DNA of 64,000 bases from Paenibacillus sp. BIHB 4019 (GCF_002741035.1 NZ_CP016808.1:7182672-7246671); one strand, 5' to 3'; positions 7,199 through 17,523 are shown, counted from the first letter of the stretch. A program made the numbers and translations. The notes: generated by a model not told the origin, from the letters alone.

Positions 7199-9322
7199 CT
7201 ACAACTGTTCGTGGGTATGGGTCCCTGCTGCCGAATAGGTTACGAATCCCGTTACCGCACCTGATGAATCTGTTGTGGCTAGGCGTGTTCCTGAAGGAAT
7301 ACCGTGGTTATGCGCTCCTCCCGAACCGGTAGGTATACCCTTTTGCGCTTTGGTCAAAAAGGCTTCTTGTAGCGTCTGACCTGATGTTCCGTTGACCACA
7401 CTTGACCACGAAGGCATGATAACGTTATTTGCAGCCAGAGTTATGTTTGCCGCTCCATTTGCAGCATTAATATAAACCCCGTTGTCGCCAAATATTTCAA
7501 GATAGCCTAAAAGGGTGTTAATTAATGCCCGTTGAGTCCCCGCCGTTACAAAACGAAAAGCAGGAGCTCCGCCGTAATTTTGAAATAACACATAATTGCT
7601 TGCATCAGTGTACACCCCGAACATATTTTCAGTGGTAGACATTACGGACCTTGGAAACTGCCCCTCTACCTTTGTTTGAATGAGAGCCCCCGTTATTACC
7701 CCGCCTGTAAGGGTAGCCCCTATAATAGTACCTCCAGTAATTGTTCCGCTGGCCGTGATGTCGCCCTCGAAGCTCCCACCCTTGGCGTGAATCATTCCCG
7801 TTATATCTGCCTGTGTGGCGAATAGTTGACCAGCCATATTTACGCGAAACGGCGAGCTCGCAAACGTCTGATGCCCTAAGTGGATACCGTTTTGATTGGC
7901 CTTGAAAACATTGTTCCCGATGCCGATTTCAATTTCAATAAAATTGCCGAGCTTTCCATACACTTTTTCAGCGACAAGCCCCGCCGACGTTAACGCTGCA
8001 TCAGCCGTTACCCCGCCGTCTCTCGTAATATAAATACCGACCGACGACGCTACGACTTGATGCAAGGGATTAACCAGGCTTTGCAGTACAATGCCGCGCT
8101 GATCGTAAATGACCTGCGACTTGGAATTGTTTATGTCCGTTATTGCTTGAGCAGCAAATGTTTCAAACGCCGCAGTCCTCACTTTCCCCCCGCTTACTAT
8201 ACTTTCCACGAGTTGCTTGGATTTATTGAAATCCGCAAGAATATCATAATCATCTCGCAAATAGAAATTCGCTAGTTTCACGTCAGGCTGTTTATCGCGA
8301 TTAAATGGATACTCATTGATTTCCATTACACGGGCTTGTATGCCCTTAATTTGCATTTCTTCATCATACAAAAGAACAGTGTCGCCAATATACGCTTGTT
8401 CCTCGTCGGGGTCTATTTTGTGTAAATCAGCCACGCTCACACTAACATCAAGCGCTGGAACCTCCTGTACTCTTAACGACTTACGCGTCGCCAGCAACAG
8501 TTCCAGTGGATCTTCGATGTCCTGATCGATGAGTTCGTTATCAAAATATGTGTTTGTTGTATTGCTCCAATAAGCAGCATACGGAGATATCAAGTAATTG
8601 ACCCTTATTATACCGCCAACGATAGCGCCGGGAATGTCGTTCAATAGCGCGTATTCCTCTGTCGTAAGGTTTGAAGCTGCTAAGCCTATAAACGTCCGGC
8701 CATCTTTCATTTGCGAAAACAGGCGCGTTGTGAGCGCTCGGCTTTTATCATTAAAGTGGATGTTAATTATATTTTTGCGAAGCCGGTACTGTAGGCCGCG
8801 ATCCATGCCTACCGTTTTTTTGACATGGATGACGAAGTTATCCGGCTCGATCTCCGCGCCGTATTTGTCGGAAACATAATTAAGAGCTTCCAATGTGTTC
8901 CCGCGCCCGAAGTCCTTCACATCTTTTAAATCAAAGCCAGGATCAACGTTAAATGTGAATTTCCCGTTTGTCGCCGCCGAAATGCTATTGAGCAGCGTCA
9001 CGATATTAATGCCGTATGCCTCATCGATGTAAGAAGCATAAGGGAATTTGAAATCCGACATTTTGAACATGACATGCATGCAGTCAAACTGCACCATGCG
9101 CTTTTTGCCGTCACGTTTACGCGACCTGTCGTTAATGACGTAGAGCTGGCCGCGCTCATCTTTGACATGGCCCTTGGGCTGCACCTTGTCATAATCGTCA
9201 CTGATCATAGGCAGCGAAAAGCTCAGCTCGTAATCCGAGTTAAGCCGCCGCTTGCGCACGACCTCGATTGCATCCGGCAGTACGCCGACAGTTACAAGGT
9301 TTTTATCAAGAACCTGAAGCAT
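7199..9322 (-). CDS. phage tail endopeptidase / tail-associated baseplate protein
   Basis: 707 residues from ATG 9322 (GGTGA upstream); the frame opens three codons earlier at a GTG without a ribosome site. The N-terminal 380 residues resemble the Prophage_tail (PF06605) family that caps the tail hub after Dit: EVVRKRRLNSDYELSFSLP and the FDCMHVMFKM segment. The middle (about 450-620) has a beta-rich segment with GTITGGTIIGATLTGG repeats typical of trimeric tail appendages. The C-terminus has histidine motifs GGAHNHGIP and AGTHTHEQL that probably bind metal, as in phage fibre tips. It lies downstream of the Dit and fibre genes. Confidence 0.85.
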   Translation of the reverse strand: MLQVLDKNLVTVGVLPDAIEVVRKRRLNSDYELSFSLPMISDDYDKVQPKGHVKDERGQLYVINDRSRKRDGKKRMVQFDCMHVMFKMSDFKFPYASYIDEAYGINIVTLLNSISAATNGKFTFNVDPGFDLKDVKDFGRGNTLEALNYVSDKYGAEIEPDNFVIHVKKTVGMDRGLQYRLRKNIINIHFNDKSRALTTRLFSQMKDGRTFIGLAASNLTTEEYALLNDIPGAIVGGIIRVNYLISPYAAYWSNTTNTYFDNELIDQDIEDPLELLLATRKSLRVQEVPALDVSVSVADLHKIDPDEEQAYIGDTVLLYDEEMQIKGIQARVMEINEYPFNRDKQPDVKLANFYLRDDYDILADFNKSKQLVESIVSGGKVRTAAFETFAAQAITDINNSKSQVIYDQRGIVLQSLVNPLHQVVASSVGIYITRDGGVTADAALTSAGLVAEKVYGKLGNFIEIEIGIGNNVFKANQNGIHLGHQTFASSPFRVNMAGQLFATQADITGMIHAKGGSFEGDITASGTITGGTIIGATLTGGVITGALIQTKVEGQFPRSVMSTTENMFGVYTDASNYVLFQNYGGAPAFRFVTAGTQRALINTLLGYLEIFGDNGVYINAANGAANITLAANNVIMPSWSSVVNGTSGQTLQEAFLTKAQKGIPTGSGGAHNHGIPSGTRLATTDSSGAVTGFVTYSAAGTHTHEQL

Positions 9323-9431
9323 TATCTTCACCGCCCGTCACGGCCGCACGGTACAGCTCTGGAATATCCTCCCGTGCTACCCGCTCCATTGATAATAAAA
9401 ATTGATACAACCTCAGTTTGCGCTCATCCAT
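9306..9431 (-). CDS. small phage tail-region protein, 41 aa
   Basis: ATG 9431 with GGGGGTG seven bases upstream; 41 codons starting MDERKLRLYQF. It ends inside the next gene (17-bp overlap with the tail endopeptidase start), so translation is probably coupled. Size, position and the charged C-terminal half recall the XkdX-type small proteins found between tail genes of PBSX-like phages, but the sequence is too short for me to assign it. Confidence 0.6.
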   Translation of the reverse strand: MDERKLRLYQFLLSMERVAREDIPELYRAAVTGGEDNASGS

Positions 9432-9434
9432 CGT

Positions 9435-9755
9435 TTACACCCCCAATTGCAGGCTGGCCAGATCGGCAACAACCTGTTTAAGCTCTGCAAATTCTTGTTC
9501 AAGCGTCTTCGTGACTGCTGGCTGTTCCGCTGCCAGTTCCTCGGCCGTCCGCTCGACGATCTCGCCGCCACCCCACCTAAAACGGTATTGGCCGCGCTCA
9601 TTAATCAATGGCTCATGGAATGCCTGCTGAAAGTGTCGTGGTCCATCCTCCAGCAGCAGTATGTCATTTCCCGCTGGATGCTCGAAGGCAGTAGAAAAGC
9701 CGTAGACGATTGTCCCGGCCTCATTGATCCTAATATAGTGATTGTATCCGTCCAT
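9435..9755 (-). CDS. hypothetical phage protein (XkdW-like position)
   Basis: 106 residues starting MDGYNHYIRI, GGAGGGA before the ATG. The N-terminal half is beta-rich and has the FRWGGGEIVER segment; the C-terminal 40 residues form an acidic helix/coiled coil (EEFAELKQVVADLASL type). Proteins like this lie just after the tail fibre in many Bacillus and Paenibacillus prophages and may help fibre assembly; that is inference from position. The stop is 4 bp before the start of the 41-residue gene. Confidence 0.75.
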   Translation of the reverse strand: MDGYNHYIRINEAGTIVYGFSTAFEHPAGNDILLLEDGPRHFQQAFHEPLINERGQYRFRWGGGEIVERTAEELAAEQPAVTKTLEQEFAELKQVVADLASLQLGV

Positions 9756-9766
9756 GTCGTCCCTCC

Positions 9767-11512
9767 TTATAGTTCGGCATCAGCGATATAGTGGTAATAG
9801 TAATAGCCCGCTGTAGATAGTCCTGTTGACGACACTATCAAAAACCCTTCGGTACCGACGTAGCTAGCTACAGCATTAGCCGTGTCCGTACCCCCGTTTG
9901 CCGTCATCCGACTTACGTTACCAGTCTGTGAATACAGGGTAACTGTAGGCGCTGTACGCTTGCTCACTTTAAAAGATGTGCCCCTAACATCGGTCGTACT
10001 AAGACCGTTTCCGCCCATCACCATACCGATTAGCGTAGCGCTTCCAGGCACTGCACTGACGCTATAGCTTTTTTCGTAGTATCGCTGACACAGGGCGAGC
10101 TCATCTACAAACGATTTAGGCTGGAAAGGTAGCGCTGCGTCACCGCTGCAAACTTGGATTTGGGTTACATCCACATTACCAGCAGCGCCGAATCCCTCAG
10201 CAGCTGACGCTCCTGCCCGTGCTGCATATCCAGACCCCCATTGATACATCAGGTTTACGATTAAGTAATCATCGTTATTGGTACCAAATGTTTTTCCTAC
10301 AAGGGTATTCGTATCAAGGGTTAATGAATACTTGTTCCAATTTGCCGTTAATGTCCAATTGGTACCGTTAATCGTCTCTAGCGCTGAAGGAGTGCCCCCG
10401 CTACCATAATATTGTTGGATGTGAAGCCCTATCTTTTTGCCGGGAATGTCTGAGCGCGCCCAGAAGCTAACGGTCACCTTTTTGCTAGCGCCGCACAGAT
10501 ACCTGGTTCCTTGATCTATTTTTTGCCGGAGCCAGTAATAACTCAGGTTGCCTAGACTTGCTCCAGCTCCTCCGAAGATCATCCTGTAAAAATAAAAGCT
10601 ATCTGCCACAAGTCCAGCTGTCTCTGCTCTTAAATGGGTGATCGCAGGGAACGTCCCACCATCTGACCCGCTGGATACCTGATAACGATCAGCAGTGTAT
10701 AGCCCGTTACTTGGATTAGCAAACGACGTGCCACGTTGCCATACATCAAAGTTGCCGTTAATAATAGCTTGGCGAGCCATTGATATTGCAGGCAGGTTAT
10801 CCACGTAAGTCTTATTGGCTACATCATCAGCAGCCGCAGGCGCTGCAACCTTAAATCGATTAGCAGCATCCCTCTTAACAAAAGTCGATGGCGTTGCTGC
10901 GCTAGTAGCCCCGGCCATCGCCGCCCTGTCTGCTCCCGGCATTAATCCGCTGTTACCGCCAGATACCGCATCAGGGATAACGTCTGCCCCACCAGTGATA
11001 TGGCTTGAAGCATGCGCCCCAGGAGTGGCCGTGCCTGTAGCTGTAAAAGTAAGCGTGTCTGTAACCGGATTAGTTGTTATTGTAATACCGGTACCGCCAG
11101 CGATGTTAAGTGTGTCCGTCTTTGTGTCTGCATCCACATCCGATTGACCAGCAACAGCGACTTTAGAAAATGCAAACTGATTTACCTCAGCTAACGCTTG
11201 GATACCAGCCAGCTTGTCCTTCTCCGTTTGCGTGGTATGGATAGCGTTATTGTTGGCATGAGTATTTAGGTTAGTCTGTACGGCTGTCGCCTTTGCTTGC
11301 GCTCCTGCTGGCGTCTCTGCTCCTACTTGAGCAGCCGTTACAGCATGGGGATTGCTTGTATTTGATTTATGGCTGTTAATGTCCGCTTGAGCAGTTGCAG
11401 CTTTAACGTCGTTAGCATCCAGTTCCGTCTTGATATCGGCGTAATTGTCATTGTGTTTCTTCAAATTCGCCATATCGAGAAATTTTTCTATGATTCTCGG
11501 AATAAAGGCCAT
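9767..11512 (-). CDS. phage tail fibre / receptor-binding protein
   Basis: 581 residues, with AGGAGGT before the ATG. The N-terminus (1-130) has collar-like repeats such as NPHAVTAAQVGA and HTTQTEKDKLAGI, common in tail fibres. Residues 130-240 are Gly/Thr/Ala-rich (ITGGADVIP, NKTYVDNLP). Residues 245-470 form a lectin-like beta-sandwich starting INGNFDVWQRGTSF, a signature often seen in phage and bacterial adhesins. The C-terminal 110 residues are a further beta domain ending with a run of tyrosines. It is placed between Dit and the tail endopeptidase, so it is likely to contact the host surface. Confidence 0.85.
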   Translation of the reverse strand: MAFIPRIIEKFLDMANLKKHNDNYADIKTELDANDVKAATAQADINSHKSNTSNPHAVTAAQVGAETPAGAQAKATAVQTNLNTHANNNAIHTTQTEKDKLAGIQALAEVNQFAFSKVAVAGQSDVDADTKTDTLNIAGGTGITITTNPVTDTLTFTATGTATPGAHASSHITGGADVIPDAVSGGNSGLMPGADRAAMAGATSAATPSTFVKRDAANRFKVAAPAAADDVANKTYVDNLPAISMARQAIINGNFDVWQRGTSFANPSNGLYTADRYQVSSGSDGGTFPAITHLRAETAGLVADSFYFYRMIFGGAGASLGNLSYYWLRQKIDQGTRYLCGASKKVTVSFWARSDIPGKKIGLHIQQYYGSGGTPSALETINGTNWTLTANWNKYSLTLDTNTLVGKTFGTNNDDYLIVNLMYQWGSGYAARAGASAAEGFGAAGNVDVTQIQVCSGDAALPFQPKSFVDELALCQRYYEKSYSVSAVPGSATLIGMVMGGNGLSTTDVRGTSFKVSKRTAPTVTLYSQTGNVSRMTANGGTDTANAVASYVGTEGFLIVSSTGLSTAGYYYYHYIADAEL

Positions 11513-11523
11513 GAATAAACCTC

Positions 11524-12333
11524 CTAGTATAAATATTTGTGCCTGAACAAGAATGTTATGGTCACATTGGGCGAAACGGCGTTCAGAGTAAACGTGTTAA
11601 CGCCTGGTTTAAGCAGCAAAAAAACGCCATTCGTTTGTGAATAGGCGTTTAGGGCATTTAACTTGATTGTGTATTTCTCCGCATTGACTTCGAGCACGTC
11701 AGCAGCATGCATGACGCCGCCGAACGTAAAGGTCTGCTCACCGTTGGATAAGGCGAGCTGCTGCAACGATCCGGATATGCGTATGATTGGCCGGACGTCC
11801 ACCGAACCACGATTCTCAACCTCAAAAGTCTGCCCGCTGGACGAAATATACAGCGAGTAAGGGCTATACTCATAGCCTTGACCATACTCCAGCTCTTGTC
11901 CGTATTCATTTACCGCCGTATCCCGGAGTGCCTCCGGGAATGGATCATGCATTTTCATGGGAATGCTCAGATTGCCGTCGAAGATGATTTTCTCTATCGA
12001 CATCGTTCCGGCGTAACGCATTTTATAGCGCCTATCCGGCAAATCGGAGTAAGTGATGTACAGATCGCCCCGCTTCGCGTTAAATACCTGAGCCAGCCTG
12101 ATTACCTTTGCTTGGTAGTCGGTCGTCGGATCGTCGGCCATTAGGATGCATTCATGGTTAATAATACGTGGGCCGTACTCGCTACCAAAATCAATTTCTC
12201 CGTCGACGTCCGACAGAGTAACGTTATAATCCCTCGTATCCGGCAGCACGGGTATATCCCTGCGCTTTAGCCCAAGCCCAAGGGACGAAAAGGTTTCAGA
12301 GATTCCGTTTCCTTCAATAAATACCTCGATCAC
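11524..12333 (-). CDS. distal tail protein (Dit-like, phage tail family)
   Basis: 269 residues of the siphovirus tail family (PF05709/TIGR01633): the N-terminal segment LGLGLKRRDIPVLPDTRDY and the HDPFPEA segment near residue 130 are typical. Dit forms the hexameric hub between the tail tube and the baseplate. It starts at GTG 12333, overlapping the tape-measure stop by 4 bp (GTGA), so it is translationally coupled. The C-terminal beta domain (about 160-269) resembles the galectin-like domain of Dit proteins. Confidence 0.88.
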   Translation of the reverse strand: MIEVFIEGNGISETFSSLGLGLKRRDIPVLPDTRDYNVTLSDVDGEIDFGSEYGPRIINHECILMADDPTTDYQAKVIRLAQVFNAKRGDLYITYSDLPDRRYKMRYAGTMSIEKIIFDGNLSIPMKMHDPFPEALRDTAVNEYGQELEYGQGYEYSPYSLYISSSGQTFEVENRGSVDVRPIIRISGSLQQLALSNGEQTFTFGGVMHAADVLEVNAEKYTIKLNALNAYSQTNGVFLLLKPGVNTFTLNAVSPNVTITFLFRHKYLY

Positions 12334-15300
12334 CTTTGCTTCGCCCCCTCCCGCGACTGAAATTTGCTTATTAGATTGTCTTTGCCATCCCAGAAGGTCC
12401 GAGCTGCCGCCGAGTCCTCATTGTAAACATCCCCCGTTGAAACGCTGTATTGATAGTTATTGATTATAGTCTGACTGGAGCCAGATGGAGCAGGCATAGA
12501 AAAATTGAAGCTTGGCATCTGCATATCAAGCAGCTTAAATAAATTCCCCTGTTGCGAACTATTAAGGTACATTTCCCCTGCATGCGCGACAACCGGCACC
12601 GCAGCCCCTGTTTGACCAAGCACTACGCCACCCTCGCTAAAGTGTTGAAGCTTACCCGTGTCCTTAGCAACGCCATACTGAGTGCGAATCTCTTGATTGC
12701 GAGCAGTAAGCCGCGCCATCTCTGCCGTATCTCCGGATTTTTTCGCAGCATCATAAGCGTCCTTATTGGCGTTGTACTCCAACAGGTCTTTCTCTTCCTG
12801 CGTCATGCCCGCTGTTTCGATAGCTTTCATTTTCGCTTGATACTCCGCAATAAATAAATCTAACTGCGCAAGTATCTCGGCATTCTTCTCCTTTTCACGT
12901 AAAATCTGCAATTGCTTCAATCTCTCGGCCATACCCGCAGCATCGGACGAAAAGTCATCAAAGGCCGCAAGTAACTCCTCGAAATGATCTTCCGCTTCCT
13001 TGATCTGTTGGTCGTAATCCTTCAGCTTTATGGCCTTTTCTTCCTCCAACTTCTTCTTCTGTGCCTCAATATCTCGTTTGTACAGGACACGTTCGCGCTC
13101 GACCTGCATCTGCTGAATATCTTTTTCGACCTGTTTGCGCTCGGCGATCCCCTCAGGACCTACAGCTGATTGCAACAGAGCTAAGCGAGCCTGCTTCTCA
13201 GCAAGAGCCTTTTCGTAATCTTCGTCCTCATTACTCTCGTTTTCCTTGGCCAACAAATCATCAAGGGCTTTAATCTTCGCATCCTGTGCCTCGACATATG
13301 CGTCGCGCTCCGCCTTGATGCGTTCTAGCGCCTCGTTCTTCAATTTTTCAAGTAAAGGCTTCTGGTTAGCGACAAACTTCTCCATATCGGATTGTTCCCG
13401 CTCTAACAGCTGCTTTCTGAGCGCATAAACTTGTTCGTCGGCTTTTTTGCGCTGCTCTGTACCCTTGGCGTAACGGGCCTGTACCCTTTCCCAAGCTATC
13501 AGTTCCTGCTCCAGCGTCATTCGACCCATAGCCTTTTCATGGGCGATGTATGATTCAGATTTGCTCATCGACTCTTGGAGTAAAGCTTTTTTCAACGCAT
13601 AAACCTGTTCATCGGCTTTCATGCGCTCCTCGGTTCCTTTAAGGTATCGGGCTTGCATCTTTTCCCAAGCCTTCAACTCAGCTGCAAGCGCTAGTTGTCC
13701 CATTGCTTTTTTGTGTGATAGGTAAGCCTCAGAATCGCTCAATGACTCCCTGCGAGCAGCTTTTTCGAGTGCATAAACCTGCTCATCCAGCTGCTTGCGC
13801 AGCTCCGTCCCCTTTGCATAACGGGATTGTAGCTTAAGCATGAATACCAGCTCATCATTGGCCGACATCTCACTTGTCGCCTTTTTGTGAGCTAGCCGCG
13901 CCATGGATTTATCGTAAGTTTCCTTCTCCAGTTGCTGTTGGAGCGCATAAACCTGCTCGTCTGCTTTGATTCTCCATTCAGTGCCGACTTTGTATTGGGC
14001 CTGAATCCTTTTCCAAGCGGTCAACTCCTGTTCGGTAGTCAACTCACCCATTTTTTTCTTGTGCTCGATCCAGGCTTGTGAAGCTGCGAATGCTTCAGCT
14101 AACGGGCCCTTTTCTTTTTTGGATGATCCGCCCGAACCGGATTTCGAAGAGTTATCTTTACCGCTACCACCAGCTCCATAGCCGGGATCATTGTAAAGTT
14201 TTCCGAGCGCCCCTATTTTATCGTCGTACTCGCCCATTTTCGCAAAGTATTCGTTATAAAAAGCCTCAATTTCAGCTAAAGAAGCATCTTCTTCTGCCAT
14301 CTGCTTAGCAAGAGCGTCTTTCAGCGCTTCTGCTGGATCGAACATCCCTAAGTCCAAACCGTAAGGGCTGGCACTAGGAGGAGCTGAAGATAGTTTATTC
14401 CATAAATCGCGATTCGCAGCTGCCCCATTAAGTTTGGCTTTGAGTGTTGCGAGGTCGCGAATACTTTGCATCTCCACACCATAAGCTCTAATTCTATTTT
14501 GAGTCGCTAACAAAGTAGCAGACTCAGACTCTTTCTCAGATTCAAGATCAGTAATTGCTTTCTTAATCTTTATTTGCCTTTGCTCTTCTATTGCTGCGCT
14601 TTCGAACATCCATCCATCAGCCGTTTTATATATTTTGTCAGCCAATTCCGGATACTTGATGATCAAGTCTGCTGCACTCTCAGCATTTAGGGCTTGACCT
14701 TTAGCCAAATCTTTCAATATCCCATTCAGCTCGCTAATAGCGGAACCATTATTTTCGATTTCTCCGCGAAGGTCAGCAAGAGCCTCTTCTTGGTCCTTCA
14801 CGCTTTCCGTACCTTTTCCTGCTGAGCCTGCCAATTGATCTTGTGATATCGAAAGCTCCGCGATGGCGACGTTTGTATCAGCCAAGGTTGTAGATAATTG
14901 ACTATTAGCAGATTTTAATTCATCCACTTTAGTCCTGGCTTTCTCCACCCTTCGTATCCAGTCGCCCTCAGCAGAGCCGTTTCTGTTCCTTTCAAGTATC
15001 GCTTCTAGCTCAGTTAATTTTTGTACAGCCTTATTCAATTCCTCCTGCTTCTTCGCCTGTTGTTCTAATGCTTCATTGCGTTGGTCTTGAAGCATTGCCT
15101 GCCTTGCTTCATTTTTAATAACGATTAAATCTTTTAATTTTGAAATTTGCTGCTCGGTTGCTTCATCAGTATAACCAGCAGCCTTAAGCTGAGCTGCACC
15201 TTCTTCGCCGATTGTAATAACGAGTGCTTTAGAAACCTCATCAAGTTGCTTTTTGACCTTTGTTTGCTGGCCAACAGATAATGATCCGCTGTCTAGCATC

Positions 15301-17432
15301 TTCTGATAAGAGTTATGAGTGTTTACCAGCTTAGGCAGTAAATCAATTTGTCTATCATATTGGCTGACAAGCTGCTGATTCACCGATTCCTCGTCTTTCA
15401 TCGATTGAATGCGATCACGTCGAGCTTTTTCCTCTTGACCCATTGCGAAGGCGATTCCTGCGAATGCAGCTCCTAAAACTACTAAGCCTCCGGTGACCAC
15501 TGTCATGACGGCCGCTTGCGTTGTCATCGCAGCTGTCGCCACACCTGTAGCAGCTGCCATACCCGATTGCGCCGCCGCTCCAGCTGTCGTCGCCGTCGTT
15601 CGCTGTACAGTGGACAACGTAGCACCATTAGACGATATGATTTGCACCTCATTGGCTGCTGTAGATGCTATCGTAGCCGCTGTATCAACCGCCTTTGCCC
15701 GCGTCAGTACTCCCACCGCAGCAATCAAGGTCATGACAGGTTCTTTCAACGCTTTAAACGCCAAAAAAGCACCGCTGAGCGCCGCCGTCACCGCGAAAAC
15801 CTCTGTTGGCACTTTAGTCAAGCCGATTAACATCCGATCTAAAACATCAAGTACGTTTTTAATCATGCGTCTTAGGCCATCGTCGCCCGCCTGATTAAAT
15901 ATCTCCAACAGGGACGTTTTGACCTGACTCGCTTTGCGCTGGATCGTATCCATTTGTACTTTTAGGTACTCAAGTGTCGCTCCAGATGACCCGATGGAAG
16001 CCGCCGTTCCTAGTAAGATGTCCCCCGCGTTCATACTCGCGGCCAGTTTAGCAAACTGGTATACACCACGCGAAATATCCGCATAGGACTGCGTTAGGTC
16101 ATAGTTTTTGTTTGTAACTGCAACGGACAAATCAAGTAAGATATCCTCTGCCTTACGCCAATTCTCCATACCTTCAACAATTTCGGTGGTCTTTACTCCC
16201 AATCTTTCAAGCTCGCTCACTGCTTTATCCGTGCGAATGGTACCAAGAACAGTTTTCCACATGTTACCTAAATTCGCGCCGCCAAGCGCTGTATTACGCA
16301 CCCCCGCAGAAATTAAGCCGTTCATGAAATCAAATGAAACGCCCGTCTCCTGAGCAATTTTACCTGTCCTCTGAAAAGCAGCTGCCAAGTCCGCAGCTGG
16401 CGCCATCGTATCATGGGCTACTTTTGACCAGGAATCGAGTACACGATTACCGATTACCATTGCTTCATTGGTGTTCTTAATTTGGACGCCATACTGCGAC
16501 AGAACGCTCTCCATACCCTTTGTAGCATCTTCCAGCGATACCATATCGACGACAGATAGCTGCGTCGATTGCCGGACAAGCTCCTGTACAATCCCAACGT
16601 CCTTGTACATACGGCCCCACAGCCGAGCAGACTCGGTTACATCGTCCACACTCGCGCCTAGATCGTGCGCCGTATGAATAAATTTCGTTGTCTCCTCATG
16701 CAAACGCTGAGTGTTAATTACCATTTCATGCGTGCCTTCGGTAAAGGAGACAAAATATTTTTCATTGGTTTGCATGTATCCGGCCATGTTGGCCTCAATG
16801 CCAACAAGCCCTTCGTGTAACGCTTCCTGAGCTGTGTGTAATGCCGTATAAAGCCCTTGATATACCGTTGCATGTAAAGCAGCATTCTTGACTCGATCAA
16901 GTACAGCCGATCCTCCGCTAACTTGTTTCATCTTTTCCGCTTGCATTTGCTCCTGCCTTGCCATTTCCGTTCGGACTCGTTGTTCATAGCGCAAGGCCTG
17001 CTCGCGTTCTCTCGCCAGTCGAGAAGCATTTCGTTGTTCTTCGGCAGCCAATTGCCTCTTAACGCGCTGCTCATACTGCAAAGCTTGTTCTCGTTCTCGA
17101 TCCGCCCTCTTGTTCGCCTGCTCCTGATCCGCCGCTATTTGTCTTCGCACACGTTGTTCGTATTGAAGCGCCTTTTCTGTGCTTGTGTCAATTTTCCCGC
17201 TGGTACTGACCTTCTGGGCTGTGTTTAAGCTACTACCTGCTGTTTTCGCTTTATTCGCAGCATTAGCCAGTTCATTGTATAACTGCTGCGTCTTCTTTAT
17301 TTCAGTATTAAGTATCTGAAATGACTCGGCGTTCTTCCTAGCCCCGCCGTCGATAACCTTAAATGCTGGCGTAATCTTGGACATATCCAAATTCAGCCTG
17401 GCACCAACAACGTCCTTGCTCATTGCATCCAT
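12330..17432 (-). CDS. tape measure protein
   Basis: 1700 residues, the largest gene of the element. Residues 1-170 are charged coiled coil with three repeats of the EQALQYEQRVKRQ type. The phage tail tape-measure core (TIGR01760-like) spans about 190-520 and is followed by hydrophobic segments (about 545-660) with a run of Ala/Thr/Val. Residues about 1110-1350 contain four tandem 57-residue units (see repeat). The C-terminus has the usual HAGEMYLN motif. If each residue adds about 1.5 angstrom, the tail would be near 250 nm. It is preceded by chaperone genes and followed by Dit. Confidence 0.93.
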   Translation of the reverse strand: MDAMSKDVVGARLNLDMSKITPAFKVIDGGARKNAESFQILNTEIKKTQQLYNELANAANKAKTAGSSLNTAQKVSTSGKIDTSTEKALQYEQRVRRQIAADQEQANKRADREREQALQYEQRVKRQLAAEEQRNASRLAREREQALRYEQRVRTEMARQEQMQAEKMKQVSGGSAVLDRVKNAALHATVYQGLYTALHTAQEALHEGLVGIEANMAGYMQTNEKYFVSFTEGTHEMVINTQRLHEETTKFIHTAHDLGASVDDVTESARLWGRMYKDVGIVQELVRQSTQLSVVDMVSLEDATKGMESVLSQYGVQIKNTNEAMVIGNRVLDSWSKVAHDTMAPAADLAAAFQRTGKIAQETGVSFDFMNGLISAGVRNTALGGANLGNMWKTVLGTIRTDKAVSELERLGVKTTEIVEGMENWRKAEDILLDLSVAVTNKNYDLTQSYADISRGVYQFAKLAASMNAGDILLGTAASIGSSGATLEYLKVQMDTIQRKASQVKTSLLEIFNQAGDDGLRRMIKNVLDVLDRMLIGLTKVPTEVFAVTAALSGAFLAFKALKEPVMTLIAAVGVLTRAKAVDTAATIASTAANEVQIISSNGATLSTVQRTTATTAGAAAQSGMAAATGVATAAMTTQAAVMTVVTGGLVVLGAAFAGIAFAMGQEEKARRDRIQSMKDEESVNQQLVSQYDRQIDLLPKLVNTHNSYQKMLDSGSLSVGQQTKVKKQLDEVSKALVITIGEEGAAQLKAAGYTDEATEQQISKLKDLIVIKNEARQAMLQDQRNEALEQQAKKQEELNKAVQKLTELEAILERNRNGSAEGDWIRRVEKARTKVDELKSANSQLSTTLADTNVAIAELSISQDQLAGSAGKGTESVKDQEEALADLRGEIENNGSAISELNGILKDLAKGQALNAESAADLIIKYPELADKIYKTADGWMFESAAIEEQRQIKIKKAITDLESEKESESATLLATQNRIRAYGVEMQSIRDLATLKAKLNGAAANRDLWNKLSSAPPSASPYGLDLGMFDPAEALKDALAKQMAEEDASLAEIEAFYNEYFAKMGEYDDKIGALGKLYNDPGYGAGGSGKDNSSKSGSGGSSKKEKGPLAEAFAASQAWIEHKKKMGELTTEQELTAWKRIQAQYKVGTEWRIKADEQVYALQQQLEKETYDKSMARLAHKKATSEMSANDELVFMLKLQSRYAKGTELRKQLDEQVYALEKAARRESLSDSEAYLSHKKAMGQLALAAELKAWEKMQARYLKGTEERMKADEQVYALKKALLQESMSKSESYIAHEKAMGRMTLEQELIAWERVQARYAKGTEQRKKADEQVYALRKQLLEREQSDMEKFVANQKPLLEKLKNEALERIKAERDAYVEAQDAKIKALDDLLAKENESNEDEDYEKALAEKQARLALLQSAVGPEGIAERKQVEKDIQQMQVERERVLYKRDIEAQKKKLEEEKAIKLKDYDQQIKEAEDHFEELLAAFDDFSSDAAGMAERLKQLQILREKEKNAEILAQLDLFIAEYQAKMKAIETAGMTQEEKDLLEYNANKDAYDAAKKSGDTAEMARLTARNQEIRTQYGVAKDTGKLQHFSEGGVVLGQTGAAVPVVAHAGEMYLNSSQQGNLFKLLDMQMPSFNFSMPAPSGSSQTIINNYQYSVSTGDVYNEDSAAARTFWDGKDNLISKFQSREGAKQR
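13370..14110 (-). repeat. four tandem 57-codon repeats in the tape measure gene
   Basis: Units of about 171 bp, marked by the recurring DEQVYAL codons at about 13425, 13600, 13770 and 13946, each also containing an HKKA-MG motif and an AxYxxGTExR motif. The copies differ by 30-50 % in amino acids, so this is old duplication. Such units would change tail length by fixed steps. Confidence 0.8.
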
Positions 17433-17462
17433 CTTCTCACCGTCCTTTTAGCCTCTTTCTCA

Positions 17463-17513
17463 AGCCAAACAAAGCGCACAACCCGGTTAACAGGTCCCGC
17501 GCTTTGTTTGGCT
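17463..17513. repeat. perfect 15-bp inverted repeat between chaperone and tape measure genes
   Basis: AGCCAAACAAAGCGC (17463-17477) and its exact complement (17499-17513), 21-nt loop, no T-run on either strand. In the mRNA this hairpin stands 30 bases before the tape-measure start, so it may control translation or processing rather than end transcription. Confidence 0.75.
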
Positions 17514-17523
17514 AAGGAAATCC

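Noticed and set aside
13246..16900. Several open frames opposite and within the tape measure gene
   Set aside because: Shadow frames of a 1700-codon gene; no ribosome sites and no sensible composition.
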